Source of the DNA: Candidatus Yanofskyibacteriota bacterium
Lineage (GTDB): Bacteria; Patescibacteriota; Minisyncoccia; 2-02-FULL-40-12; GWA2-44-9
DNA length: 47,714 nucleotides
Direction: 5' to 3'
NCBI GenBank assembly: GCA_016181145.1
Contig: JACOZW010000051.1
Coordinates: forward strand, 1-47,714
Below, in pieces: positions 1 through 8,187 of the stretch; the first letter of the stretch is position 1, and each line of letters begins with the position of its first letter. Below the pieces are notes generated by a model. The model worked only from the letters and a program-made list of their open reading frames with translations. It had not been told where the DNA came from and did not search any database. The position numbers were made by a program, and so were the translations under genes.

Positions 1-215
1 CCGTATCATTTTCGAGACCGTTGCGGGAGGGATAGGTATAAACAATGATTGATAAACCGACAGGAAAGCGGGAACTGACCGAAGGGAATTCACGAAGGCT
101 TCCGTCTTGGTGGGGCAGTGCTTTAGCCTGCCCTATAGTCTCCATAGGTTTTCAATCATTGTTTGTCTATCCCGGAGCACAGGCCGAGAAAATGATGAGG
201 AAAGGGGTGAGCTTT
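1..215 (+). ncRNA. Putative structured element, outer-module copy E with a distinct inner module
   Basis: CATTTTCGAGACCGTTGC...GGGATAGGTATAAACAATGATTGA/TCAATCATTGTTTGTCTATCCC...GGAGCACAGGCCGAGAAAATGATGAGGAAAGG. Confidence 0.6.
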
Positions 216-265
216 ACTTTCTCTACCTTTTATACTAAAATACCCCTAACAACATTTAACCAGCT

Positions 266-496
266 ATGAAACAAGCTATTCACCCACAATATAACCCTAA
301 AGCGACAATGAAATGCGCTTGCGGTAAAACCTGGAACATAGGATCTACGGCACCTGAAACAAATATCAGTATTTGCGCCAATTGCCATCCTTTTTATACC
401 GGCACAGAAAAAATAGTAGATACTCGAGGTCGCGTCGATAAATTCAAGAAAAGAATGGAGAAGGCCGGTCCTAAAACTCCGGGCAAAAAACGCTAA
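266..496 (+). CDS. rpmE: 50S ribosomal protein L31
   Basis: MKQAIHPQYNP start, CACG...CANC zinc-ribbon cysteines, HPFYTGTEKIVDTRGRVDKF signature. Confidence 0.95.
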   Translation: MKQAIHPQYNPKATMKCACGKTWNIGSTAPETNISICANCHPFYTGTEKIVDTRGRVDKFKKRMEKAGPKTPGKKR

Positions 497-504
497 ATTA
501 GAGT

Positions 505-1260
505 ATGTCCAATGAGGCTATCATAGAGATACGCGCAGGAGCCGGCGGCGACGAAGCCGCTCTTTTTGCTTCTGACCTCTACAATATGTACAAGCGCTAT
601 GCCATGAACACTGGCTGGGGTATCGAAGTGATAGACTTCAATCAGAATGCTGTCGGCGGTTATAAATCAATGGTTTTTGAATTAAAGGGTCAGGGAGTTT
701 ATGATAAAATGAAATATGAATCGGGGGTTCATCGCGTTCAAAGAGTTCCTAAGACAGAAAAATCCGGCAGAGTCCACACATCTACCGCAACCGTAGCCGT
801 TCTCCAAAAAGCAAGCGAAAAAGACATCCAAATACGTCCGGATGAGCTTGAGTTCAACTTCTCGCGAGCCGGCGGGCCAGGCGGTCAGAATGTAAACAAA
901 GTGGAATCAGCAGTACGAATAACCCATAAACCGACCGGAATAGTAGTGTCTTGTCGCCAAGAACGTAATCAACAGAGAAACAGGGATAAGGCGATGGAGC
1001 TATTGAGGACTAAGCTCATGGAAATAAAGAGAATTGAAGAAACGGGCAATGTCACAGAAGAGCGAAGAAGACAAATAGGCACCGGCGACCGGTCGGAGAA
1101 GATCAGGACATACAATTTCCCCCAAGACCGCATTACTGATCATAGAATAAAGAAAAGTTGGGGAAATATAGATCGTATTATTAACGGGGACTTGGATAAA
1201 ATATTCAACACCCTTATTAAAAATGACCAGCCTCAAACAGACACAACTTCCAATAAATAA
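505..1260 (+). CDS. prfA: Peptide chain release factor 1, short form lacking N-terminal domain 1
   Basis: [33 protein letters not shown] (RF1-type PxT), [19 protein letters not shown] (GGQ), [14 protein letters not shown]; starts 8 nt after rpmE stop. Confidence 0.9.
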   Translation: MSNEAIIEIRAGAGGDEAALFASDLYNMYKRYAMNTGWGIEVIDFNQNAVGGYKSMVFELKGQGVYDKMKYESGVHRVQRVPKTEKSGRVHTSTATVAVLQKASEKDIQIRPDELEFNFSRAGGPGGQNVNKVESAVRITHKPTGIVVSCRQERNQQRNRDKAMELLRTKLMEIKRIEETGNVTEERRRQIGTGDRSEKIRTYNFPQDRITDHRIKKSWGNIDRIINGDLDKIFNTLIKNDQPQTDTTSNK

Positions 1261-1417
1261 AGATGGTTCTCTAGACATCAAAAGCCCTATTTTCACTCCC
1301 CGTCCTGGCTGGGGCGGTAAATTAAAAAAGTGGCTCTCTCGCCACTTCGAATCAAGAATATTACCAACAGTTTCTGTGACAGTACTGGCAATAGGAGTAT
1401 ATTTAATTATAAAATAA
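1223..1417 (+). CDS. Small protein with C-terminal transmembrane segment, overlapping the prfA 3' end
   Basis: 64 aa ORF, hydrophobic C-terminus [15 protein letters not shown], followed directly by a terminator. Confidence 0.5.
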   Translation: MTSLKQTQLPINKDGSLDIKSPIFTPRPGWGGKLKKWLSRHFESRILPTVSVTVLAIGVYLIIK

Positions 1418-1440
1418 CCCCGCTATGGCGGGGTTATTTT
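1413..1440. terminator. Bidirectional intrinsic terminator between convergent genes
   Basis: AATAACCCCGC-TAT-GGCGGGGTTATT. Confidence 0.85.
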
Positions 1441-1453
1441 ATAATATTTGATT

Positions 1454-2146
1454 TTATTCTGCTTTCACCTCAGCTTCTTCTTCCCCTTCTGCAGGAACTT
1501 CCTCCTTCTTCTTCTCGATTACCTCAACATCCTCAACGCCCTTAGACGGCTCAGCTAGCTCAGCCTCTAATTCTTCTTGAGATTTAGGTTCTTGAACAGT
1601 CGCCAGAATTAATTCCTCGTCAGTCACCAATTTAACATCTGGTCCCAATTTAATATCTTTAACTAAAATCTGGTCACCAAAATTCTTCAGCGATGAGATG
1701 TCTATATTAATCTCATGTGGTAAATTCTGCGGTAAAGCCTCAACTTCTAGCTCATTTACGTTTTTGATTAAAATACCGGATAAATCTTTAACCGCCGGAG
1801 ATTCACCGATAAACACAACTGGAACCTCAGTCTTTATTTTTTCAGTCAAACTTACTTTATAAAAATCGGCGTGAAGGATAGAATCGTTAACCGGATCTAA
1901 GGATACATCGTGGATAATAGTCGGATAAGAATGGCTACCAACCCCAACATAAACTAAGGTTGACTCCCCTGCCTCCTTCAAAACTTTATTAAAATCCTTA
2001 ACCGGAACCTGCAGAGGAATGGATTTCTGACCTTTCCCATACAAAACCACCGGCACATAACCGGATTTCCTCAAAGCCTTAACACCGCTTCCCAATATTG
2101 TTCTTTCCTCGGCCCTTAATTCAATTTTGTGTTGTGCGTGTGCCAT
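1454..2146 (-). CDS. rplY: 50S ribosomal protein L25/general stress protein Ctc
   Basis: L25/CTC N-terminal domain (ELRAEERTILGSGVKALRKSGYVPVVLYG) plus C-terminal beta domain and acidic tail. Confidence 0.93.
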   Translation of the reverse strand: MAHAQHKIELRAEERTILGSGVKALRKSGYVPVVLYGKGQKSIPLQVPVKDFNKVLKEAGESTLVYVGVGSHSYPTIIHDVSLDPVNDSILHADFYKVSLTEKIKTEVPVVFIGESPAVKDLSGILIKNVNELEVEALPQNLPHEINIDISSLKNFGDQILVKDIKLGPDVKLVTDEELILATVQEPKSQEELEAELAEPSKGVEDVEVIEKKKEEVPAEGEEEAEVKAE

Positions 2147-2191
2147 TTGTTTAGCTTAGTTATAGTAGCAAAAATGTTTTGATAAATCAAG

Positions 2192-2402
2192 GTCGCTCAG
2201 CCCTAACCCTTCTCGCTCTCGGCTACTTTCTTCTCGGGACACGCTTGCAGACCCAGCGAGTCTGCTTCGCTATGTGAAGTCGCTGCTTTTGTAAAGAGCC
2301 CTTCGCTAAGAAGCGAAGGGTCTATGACAAATCATGCAAGCTAGCGACTTTAAATGTCCCTAGAAGACAGATAGCCTACGCTCGATTTGAGAGTTAGGGC
2401 TT
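2192..2402 (-). ncRNA. Putative structured RNA/hairpin element, family 2 (diverged copy)
   Basis: Same architecture as copies at 24381 and 37133: outer stem near GGCTATCTG, inner stem AGTCGCT/AGCGACT, TTTGTCA...ACAAAA hairpin, loop CGCTGG hairpin. Confidence 0.5.
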
Positions 2403-2447
2403 CGTTTGTTTTTACAAAAAAGCCCGCAAGCGACGGGCAACATACAA

Positions 2448-2768
2448 TTATCTACACCTAGGTGACAGTTGGTAAAAATACTCATCTTTATCCCATACCT
2501 TTCTCTTCAATTCTTCAGAATAAGAACTGAGAAAATTGCTGATAATACTGCACTCATCGATATACCTCGTCATTTGACCGCACCGAGTACAGTATTTACG
2601 ATGCTGACCTGTTGAGTGGCAATGATTACAAATGCCAAGCTTCTTCCTTAGCTCGGCCTCGGAGCGTCGCTTACGCTCCCGTTCCCGCGCTAAAACGAGA
2701 TTAGTCCCGCAATCACCACAAAAATTGTCAGTGAGCTTAGCCGAATCACAGCATTTATTCTTGAACAT
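2448..2768 (-). CDS. Small zinc-ribbon protein
   Basis: CCDS...CGDCG and CNHC...CTRCGQ cysteine pairs; ORF track runs to 2825 but an SD-preceded ATG (MFKNKCC) lies at 2768 and a promoter overlaps the longer version. Confidence 0.65.
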   Translation of the reverse strand: MFKNKCCDSAKLTDNFCGDCGTNLVLARERERKRRSEAELRKKLGICNHCHSTGQHRKYCTRCGQMTRYIDECSIISNFLSSYSEELKRKVWDKDEYFYQLSPRCR

Positions 2769-2811
2769 TTCTGCCCCCTCTCCCCTTCTTTCTGTTTCCG
2801 TACTCTTCAGT

Positions 2812-2841
2812 ATAATACTATACACAATGGATATATGTCAA
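2812..2841 (-). promoter_or_regulatory. Sigma70-like promoter of the zinc-ribbon gene
   Basis: TTGACA (2836-2841, minus strand), 18-nt spacer, TATTAT (2812-2817). Confidence 0.6.
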
Positions 2842-2859
2842 GAGTACAGCGTGGCAATT

Positions 2860-3723
2860 TTATTTCCCCATAAAGAGTTTAACTTTAGCCAGAACCACTT
2901 TCTTCATTTCATCAACTCCCGGCTTGAGGTACTTGTAGGGAGTGGTTTCTCCGGGTTTATCGTGAAGAGCTTTATGAAGTCCTTCTGTGTAAGCCACTCT
3001 AAGTTCCGTATTAAAATGGACATTAGTTACGCCTGCCTTGATGGCTGCCTGAACATCCGAATCTTTCAACCCAGAAGCACCATGAAGAACATAATATGGC
3101 CCAGGAACAGCTTCTATAATCTTCTTAAAATGCTCTATATCGAGCTTTTCCTCCTGGTCGGTAACGATTCCATGGATATTTCCAAAAACCACCGCTAAGC
3201 GATCAACGCCGGTCTTCTCGACAAATTCCTTAGCCTCTTCCGGTTTAGTATAGTCTGCTGAGGTAACCTCAACTTTCTTTTGCACCTCTGATGATCCGCG
3301 TAAGTAGCCAATCTCGCCCTCAACTGTCACATTACGGTTAGCTGACTTAGCATACTCCACTACTTTTTTAGTAATGGCCATATTATCAACAAAAGGCATT
3401 TTTGATTCATCGATAATGACCGAGTCATATCCAGCATCGATTACTTCCCGACACCTGTCAAAACTCTTAAAATGATCCGCATTCAGAAAAACCGGAAAAT
3501 TATAATGCTTAGCTACGGCCTTAACTAATGCCGATGCCTCATATACTCCTACAAAATCAGCCTCACCTTCTGATGTTCCAACCATAACCGCCGGTGCGCC
3601 ACCCTCCATTGACGCCTCCACGATCCCCCTCAAAACATCTTCGGTAGAAAAATTAAAATGACCAATCGCTTGGCCATTTTTTCTAGCTTCGTTCAAGTAA
3701 TCGTTCAGAGTGTATGTAGCCAT
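2860..3723 (-). CDS. fba: Class II fructose-bisphosphate aldolase
   Basis: FPVFLNADHFKS, VEGEIGYLRGS, GNIHGIV, LHGASGL motifs. Confidence 0.9.
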   Translation of the reverse strand: MATYTLNDYLNEARKNGQAIGHFNFSTEDVLRGIVEASMEGGAPAVMVGTSEGEADFVGVYEASALVKAVAKHYNFPVFLNADHFKSFDRCREVIDAGYDSVIIDESKMPFVDNMAITKKVVEYAKSANRNVTVEGEIGYLRGSSEVQKKVEVTSADYTKPEEAKEFVEKTGVDRLAVVFGNIHGIVTDQEEKLDIEHFKKIIEAVPGPYYVLHGASGLKDSDVQAAIKAGVTNVHFNTELRVAYTEGLHKALHDKPGETTPYKYLKPGVDEMKKVVLAKVKLFMGK

Positions 3724-3726
3724 TAG

Positions 3727-3903
3727 TTATCGGGGCTTACGCGTTTGACCAAGTTCGAGGCAAAATCGAGTACTGATTCGAGACGTACTACAGATACGGC
3801 GAGAATCAGGCGGAGATTTTAACGAAGAAATTGGTTAAACCCTTTAGGGCTTGAACTATGTTGAGCCCAAGATTTCAGGGCTCTGTAGTTCAAGCGCATA
3901 GAC
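3727..3903. other. Putative structured intergenic element (long interrupted stem plus hairpin)
   Basis: Nested pairings GTTTGACCAA/TTGGTTAAAC, TTCG/CGAA, AAAATC/GATTTT, CTGATTC/GAATCAG, CGTA/TACG; then GCTTGAACTA..GAGCCC/GGGCTC..TAGTTCAAGC. Confidence 0.5.
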
Positions 3904-3904
3904 C

Positions 3905-5167
3905 CTAATCAAGCTTAATAAAACCGCTAATAATATTCTCCTCAATCAGTCGATTCATCGTCTCCCTGCCCATATATTCAGAAAATATCTTATTCCACAA
4001 AGCTTCCTGATGATGGTATAGATATTTAACATGACCCTTTTTTACCAAAGACATAGCTAAGTCAATAAAATTAAAACTCACGATATGGTCTTCTCCGTTT
4101 CTGTCTTTGAATTCACCCCCTACAAAATCGAGTCCAGTCCAACAGTTCAGGCCAAGCTCACCCTCATCTTTTCTCATCATTCTTGCTAGTCGCCCAAAAT
4201 CTCCTTCTGCTCTAAACCAATGCTCGGCCTCAGGATTAACATGGGGCTCAAACAACCGTGGATCATTCTCATTATCCTTAGCCAAATATCTCTGAACTAT
4301 TCGCCAAACAACTTTACCGCCATCCATAATGGGGCCGGAAGGAACATCGCCTCTCAGCAACGACCTGAATTTAGTATTAAAATCCGAATCACCCATAAAC
4401 CGCCTAAACAAACCGGCATAGAATGGAACTTCGTGCAGATAGTGAAGTATTAAAGTAAACATCCTTGAAGTCTCACCGGGAGAGTCAATAACAATCGGCG
4501 TAACAAAAATAACTCCAAATTCCTTGAGGTGGCTGACGTTATGATATTTCTTCTTAAGAAACTTCTCAGCAACTTCAAGCCATTTATGATCTAGGACAAT
4601 CAGTTCCACATCTCTTTCTTCGAAATCACTAGGCTTTAAACTGGTATAGGCCTCATCGAAAAACTTATGCATCCATTCCTCGCTCTGGGCGAAACGAAGA
4701 GCACTTACCACTGGAGCAAAACCCTCTTTTTCAACTAATTCGTCCACCGAAGAGTACTTGAAATGCTCCAGCAGGTTATTTGGTTTATATTTATTAAGAA
4801 GTTCGACCGCCTTTTCTTGCTTCATAAATAAACCCTTAGGCGGAGTAAAAGTCTGGAATGCCACTTCGCACATCTTTCCGCACATATTCGCCATGTTAGC
4901 CAAATCAGGTTTACCAATCAGCTCAAAAATATGCTTATCTATGTGAGTTAATTTGCCGATTAATGCTGAGTAAATCTCATCCGCAACTGCATCTTCCGGC
5001 AAACCCAACTCCGTCAAACTCTTCTTTACCAACATATCATTTTCGTTCGAGATCGCTTCAATAACATCTTTCTGACCAGTCATCGCTGACATCTTCTGAT
5101 CCAAATCCATAAGAACCCCAGGAGAGATCCTTAAAATTCTGGCTATTTTTTTATAATGTCCGTTCAT
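3905..5167 (-). CDS. Hypothetical protein, about 420 aa, in a sugar-phosphate operon
   Basis: Long intact ORF; ORF track extends to 5224 but MNGHYKKIARIL at 5167 follows the upstream stop; no family recognised. Confidence 0.75.
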   Translation of the reverse strand: MNGHYKKIARILRISPGVLMDLDQKMSAMTGQKDVIEAISNENDMLVKKSLTELGLPEDAVADEIYSALIGKLTHIDKHIFELIGKPDLANMANMCGKMCEVAFQTFTPPKGLFMKQEKAVELLNKYKPNNLLEHFKYSSVDELVEKEGFAPVVSALRFAQSEEWMHKFFDEAYTSLKPSDFEERDVELIVLDHKWLEVAEKFLKKKYHNVSHLKEFGVIFVTPIVIDSPGETSRMFTLILHYLHEVPFYAGLFRRFMGDSDFNTKFRSLLRGDVPSGPIMDGGKVVWRIVQRYLAKDNENDPRLFEPHVNPEAEHWFRAEGDFGRLARMMRKDEGELGLNCWTGLDFVGGEFKDRNGEDHIVSFNFIDLAMSLVKKGHVKYLYHHQEALWNKIFSEYMGRETMNRLIEENIISGFIKLD

Positions 5168-5178
5168 AGATAATAATC

Positions 5179-6159
5179 CTAGATGGTAGTTTTTTCTACA
5201 TCTATAAGCTTCCATGGCCCCCAATCACCTTCCTTCAAAATCCCGGCCTTGGAACCATACTGCGTCACCACCGATGAGGCGTTTGCCGTAGCAAATTGTA
5301 TAGCTTTTGAAATGTCACCCGACCTTATATATTCTACCACGAAGCCGGAACTGAAAGAATCCCCAGCCCCCGTTCTTTCTACAACCGGTGAATCAGGCAC
5401 GCCGGCAGAATAAATATCCTTGCCATCAGACACAACAACTCCCTCCGGACCCCTAGTCATAACAAAAATCCCACCGATAATCTCATCCATGAATTTAAAT
5501 ATTTCCTGTTCATTTTTATAATCAATACCGCTTAGTCCGGCCGCTTCTTCCTGATTCATTATAACGATGGAAAAATGTTTTAGGAGGGGCTTTAATTTTT
5601 CAAGGCCATGAGCTAATTCTTTACCTCCAGGATTCGTTGCCAGTTTTATATTATTCTTGACAGCGTGATTGACTAAACCCTCAAGCACATCATAATTACC
5701 CCCCAAACTATCGAGGAAAAACCACTTAGACCGAAGTTCTTCAAATGGGATCTTAGCCGCATCAAAGTGCTGACCCTCACCTTTGTAGGACATAATTGTT
5801 CGCTCACCTCCAGGGTGGACCAAAATAACCGAATAGGCAGTATAGTCATCGTCGTGTTTCTGGAAATAGCGTGTATCTATCCCCTCGCTCTCGAGCTCCC
5901 TCATTATATCTCCTCCGTTAAAATCATTGCCGACTACCCCAATATTCGCAGTCTTTAATCCCTGGCGGGCAAAAGTTACTGCTGCATTAGTGCCTCCACC
6001 GCCCGAAGTAAGCACTATTTTTTTCATCTCAATCTTTGAGCCGTAGCCAAGACAAATCGCCTCTCCGGTGGGAAATTCGGACATTTTAAATTTCTTCAGT
6101 TCATCCGCTGAAAAAAATACATCACGAGTAGCTGATCCTATTGAAATTATGTCGTACAA
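5179..6159 (-). CDS. PfkB-family carbohydrate kinase
   Basis: SGGGGTNAAVTFARQG and VERTGAGDSFSSGFV signatures; TTG start. Confidence 0.88.
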   Translation of the reverse strand: MYDIISIGSATRDVFFSADELKKFKMSEFPTGEAICLGYGSKIEMKKIVLTSGGGGTNAAVTFARQGLKTANIGVVGNDFNGGDIMRELESEGIDTRYFQKHDDDYTAYSVILVHPGGERTIMSYKGEGQHFDAAKIPFEELRSKWFFLDSLGGNYDVLEGLVNHAVKNNIKLATNPGGKELAHGLEKLKPLLKHFSIVIMNQEEAAGLSGIDYKNEQEIFKFMDEIIGGIFVMTRGPEGVVVSDGKDIYSAGVPDSPVVERTGAGDSFSSGFVVEYIRSGDISKAIQFATANASSVVTQYGSKAGILKEGDWGPWKLIDVEKTTI

Positions 6160-6252
6160 TTGAGTTAAAAGTTCATAAAGTTTATAGAGTTCATAAAGTA
6201 GGAAATCCGACTCAAAAAAACTTTATAAACATTATAACTTTAAAAACTTTAT
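6160..6252. repeat. AT-rich inverted/tandem repeat element, copy 1 (TTCATAAAG/CTTTATAAA units)
   Basis: AGTTAAAAGTTCATAAAGTTTATAGAGTTCATAAAGT ... ACTTTATAAACATTATAACTTTAAAAACTTTATAAACT, filling a gene junction. Confidence 0.8.
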
Positions 6253-6881
6253 AAACTACTCCTCAGTTTTTCTATCGCTTCTCCAAAATTATCACTCTTA
6301 ATTATGTAGCTTCCGACAACTACTATCGATACTCCAGCCATCTTCAGCTTAGGTGCAGTCTCGGGAGTGATCCCACCATCAGCTATTATTACGATATCTG
6401 GATATGCTTTGCGAAAATCAGATATTATATTTATAACACCCTCCACAAACTCACCCCCCTGAAATCCAGGATGAACAGTCATAAATTGAATATAATCTAT
6501 TTTACCAATAAATTCTTTAATTTTATCCACTTCTGTCTCAGGATTTAAAACAAGTCCTACTTTTCTCTCATTTTTATGGATATCTTCAATTATAACATTC
6601 AAATTGACATCTGATTCCGCGTGAATAAAAAACCTATCGGCATGAGTCGAGAACCACTCTCTTATTACATCCTGAGGCCTCTGAACCATTAGATGTACAT
6701 CAAATTTCAAGGCCGATTCAAACCCCCTTAGTTCATCATAACCGTTGATAGTTTTATTAGGAACAAAAACGCCATCAGCTATATCAATATGGACCCTAGA
6801 GGCATAGGGTTCTATTCTAAGAGCCAGGTCTTTAAATTTAACCGAAGAATCCGTGAGAATTGCGGGGATGATTTCTACCAA
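6249..6881 (-). CDS. rpe: Ribulose-phosphate 3-epimerase
   Basis: PAIL, VHIDIADGVFVPN, DVHLMVQRP, MTVHPGFQGGEF, DGGITPETAPKL. Confidence 0.88.
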   Translation of the reverse strand: MVEIIPAILTDSSVKFKDLALRIEPYASRVHIDIADGVFVPNKTINGYDELRGFESALKFDVHLMVQRPQDVIREWFSTHADRFFIHAESDVNLNVIIEDIHKNERKVGLVLNPETEVDKIKEFIGKIDYIQFMTVHPGFQGGEFVEGVINIISDFRKAYPDIVIIADGGITPETAPKLKMAGVSIVVVGSYIIKSDNFGEAIEKLRSSL

Positions 6882-6885
6882 AACA

Positions 6886-7008
6886 AGTTAAAAGTTCATA
6901 AAGTTCATAAAGTTCATAAAGTAAGGAGTCTGGTCCAAGAAAACTTTATAAACATTATAACTTTAAGAACTTTATAAACATTATAACTTTAAGAACTTTA
7001 TAAACTAT
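6886..7008. repeat. AT-rich inverted/tandem repeat element, copy 2
   Basis: AGTTCATAAAGTTCATAAAGTTCATAAAGT ... (ACTTTATAAACATTATAACTTTAAGA)x2 ACTTTATAAACT, same orientation as copy 1. Confidence 0.8.
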
Positions 7009-7976
7009 TTCACCAAATTAGGCGGTGTTCTTCCCTCAAATGCTTCAATAATATTTTCAGCAGCCATTGAAGCCATTTTATTGCGGGTTTCCTCGGTTGC
7101 AGAAGCTATGTGGGGCGTAATTATGACATTGTCCAGATCTTTAAGTTCCGGCACTATGTCTGGCTCAAATTCAAAAACATCCAGCGCCGCCCCTCTAATA
7201 ACCTGCTCCTTCAATACTTTGGCGAGGGCCTTTTCATCAACTATCGGCCCACGCGATGTATTAACCAAATAAGCAGTTTTTTTCATTATTTTAAAACGGG
7301 CTTCGTTCATAAGATGATGGGTTGAATCTAATAATGGCACATGGATAGAGACAAAATCACAGTGAGGTAGCATATCATCTAATTTTTCTACGAATTGTGC
7401 TCCAAATTCTTTTTCAAAATCAGGATTAGGTTTTGGATCATTATACAAAACCTTCATTTCAAAGCCCTTAACTGCATGAAGGGCAACTCTAGAACCTATT
7501 CGTCCAAGACCCACTATTCCAAGGGTTTTACTAGACATATCAGTGCCCAAGAGAAGACTGGGACCCCAGGCCTTATATCGTCCGGCACGAGCAAAACGGT
7601 CCGCCTCACTTATTCTGTGGGCGATTGCAAGCATTAAAGCAAAAGTATGCTCAGCTACTGTATTAGTTAATACTCCAGGAGTATTAGTAACCATAAGGCC
7701 CTTCTTTTTTGCGGCATCTAGATCAATATTGTCAAATCCAACTGCATAGTTAGCAATTATTTTAAGCGTCGGTAAGCCGGCATCCATCACCTCACCATCA
7801 ATTTTGTCAGTTAGAATAGACAAAACCGCATCAGTACCCTTAATGCCCTCGAGCAATTCTTCTTTGGTTGCAGCCCTATTCTCGGCCTTATCGTTAATTA
7901 CAACTTCATAGCCCTTAGCCCTCAGAAGGCCTATTCCTATTTCCGGTATCGGACGCGTTACAAACACTCTAGACAT
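7005..7976 (-). CDS. D-isomer 2-hydroxyacid dehydrogenase (glyoxylate/hydroxypyruvate reductase-like)
   Basis: GIVGLGRIGSRVA, LVNTSRGPIVDEKAL, ITPHIASAT motifs. Confidence 0.88.
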   Translation of the reverse strand: MSRVFVTRPIPEIGIGLLRAKGYEVVINDKAENRAATKEELLEGIKGTDAVLSILTDKIDGEVMDAGLPTLKIIANYAVGFDNIDLDAAKKKGLMVTNTPGVLTNTVAEHTFALMLAIAHRISEADRFARAGRYKAWGPSLLLGTDMSSKTLGIVGLGRIGSRVALHAVKGFEMKVLYNDPKPNPDFEKEFGAQFVEKLDDMLPHCDFVSIHVPLLDSTHHLMNEARFKIMKKTAYLVNTSRGPIVDEKALAKVLKEQVIRGAALDVFEFEPDIVPELKDLDNVIITPHIASATEETRNKMASMAAENIIEAFEGRTPPNLVK

Positions 7977-8039
7977 AAATTATTTTTATAGATAATATTT
8001 CGCCAGAACCTTAACTAAGATTATGACAGGATATAATCC

Positions 8040-8156
8040 ATGTTTAAAAATTTTATTAAATACATTCCAGGAGCTATACTTGGTTTCCTCCTAGTTACTA
8101 TAGCATTTTATCTAGCTAACGCCCTATACAACGCCTATCTCTCAGCCCTGCAATAA
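8040..8156 (+). CDS. 38-aa single-TM peptide (not in ORF track)
   Basis: MFKNFIKYIPGAILGFLLVTIAFYLANALYNAYLSALQ*, followed by a hairpin terminator. Confidence 0.45.
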   Translation: MFKNFIKYIPGAILGFLLVTIAFYLANALYNAYLSALQ

Positions 8157-8159
8157 TTA

Positions 8160-8187
8160 TTCCGCTATTTTAGGATAGCGGAATTTT
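8160..8187. terminator. Bidirectional intrinsic terminator
   Basis: ATTCCGCTAT-TTTAGG-ATAGCGGAAT flanked by A/T tracts. Confidence 0.75.

Noticed and set aside
190-215. GATGAGGAAAGG resembling the conserved 5' region of RNase P RNA
   Set aside because: No matching P4 partner or other RNase P motifs; the sequence recurs in three intergenic elements.
45-269. 74-aa ORF at the left edge
   Set aside because: Lies across the structured repeat element 1-215; sequence is repeat-derived and not protein-like.
2632-3198. 188-aa plus-strand ORF antisense to fba
   Set aside because: Overlaps a confidently identified aldolase gene on the other strand and has no recognisable protein features.
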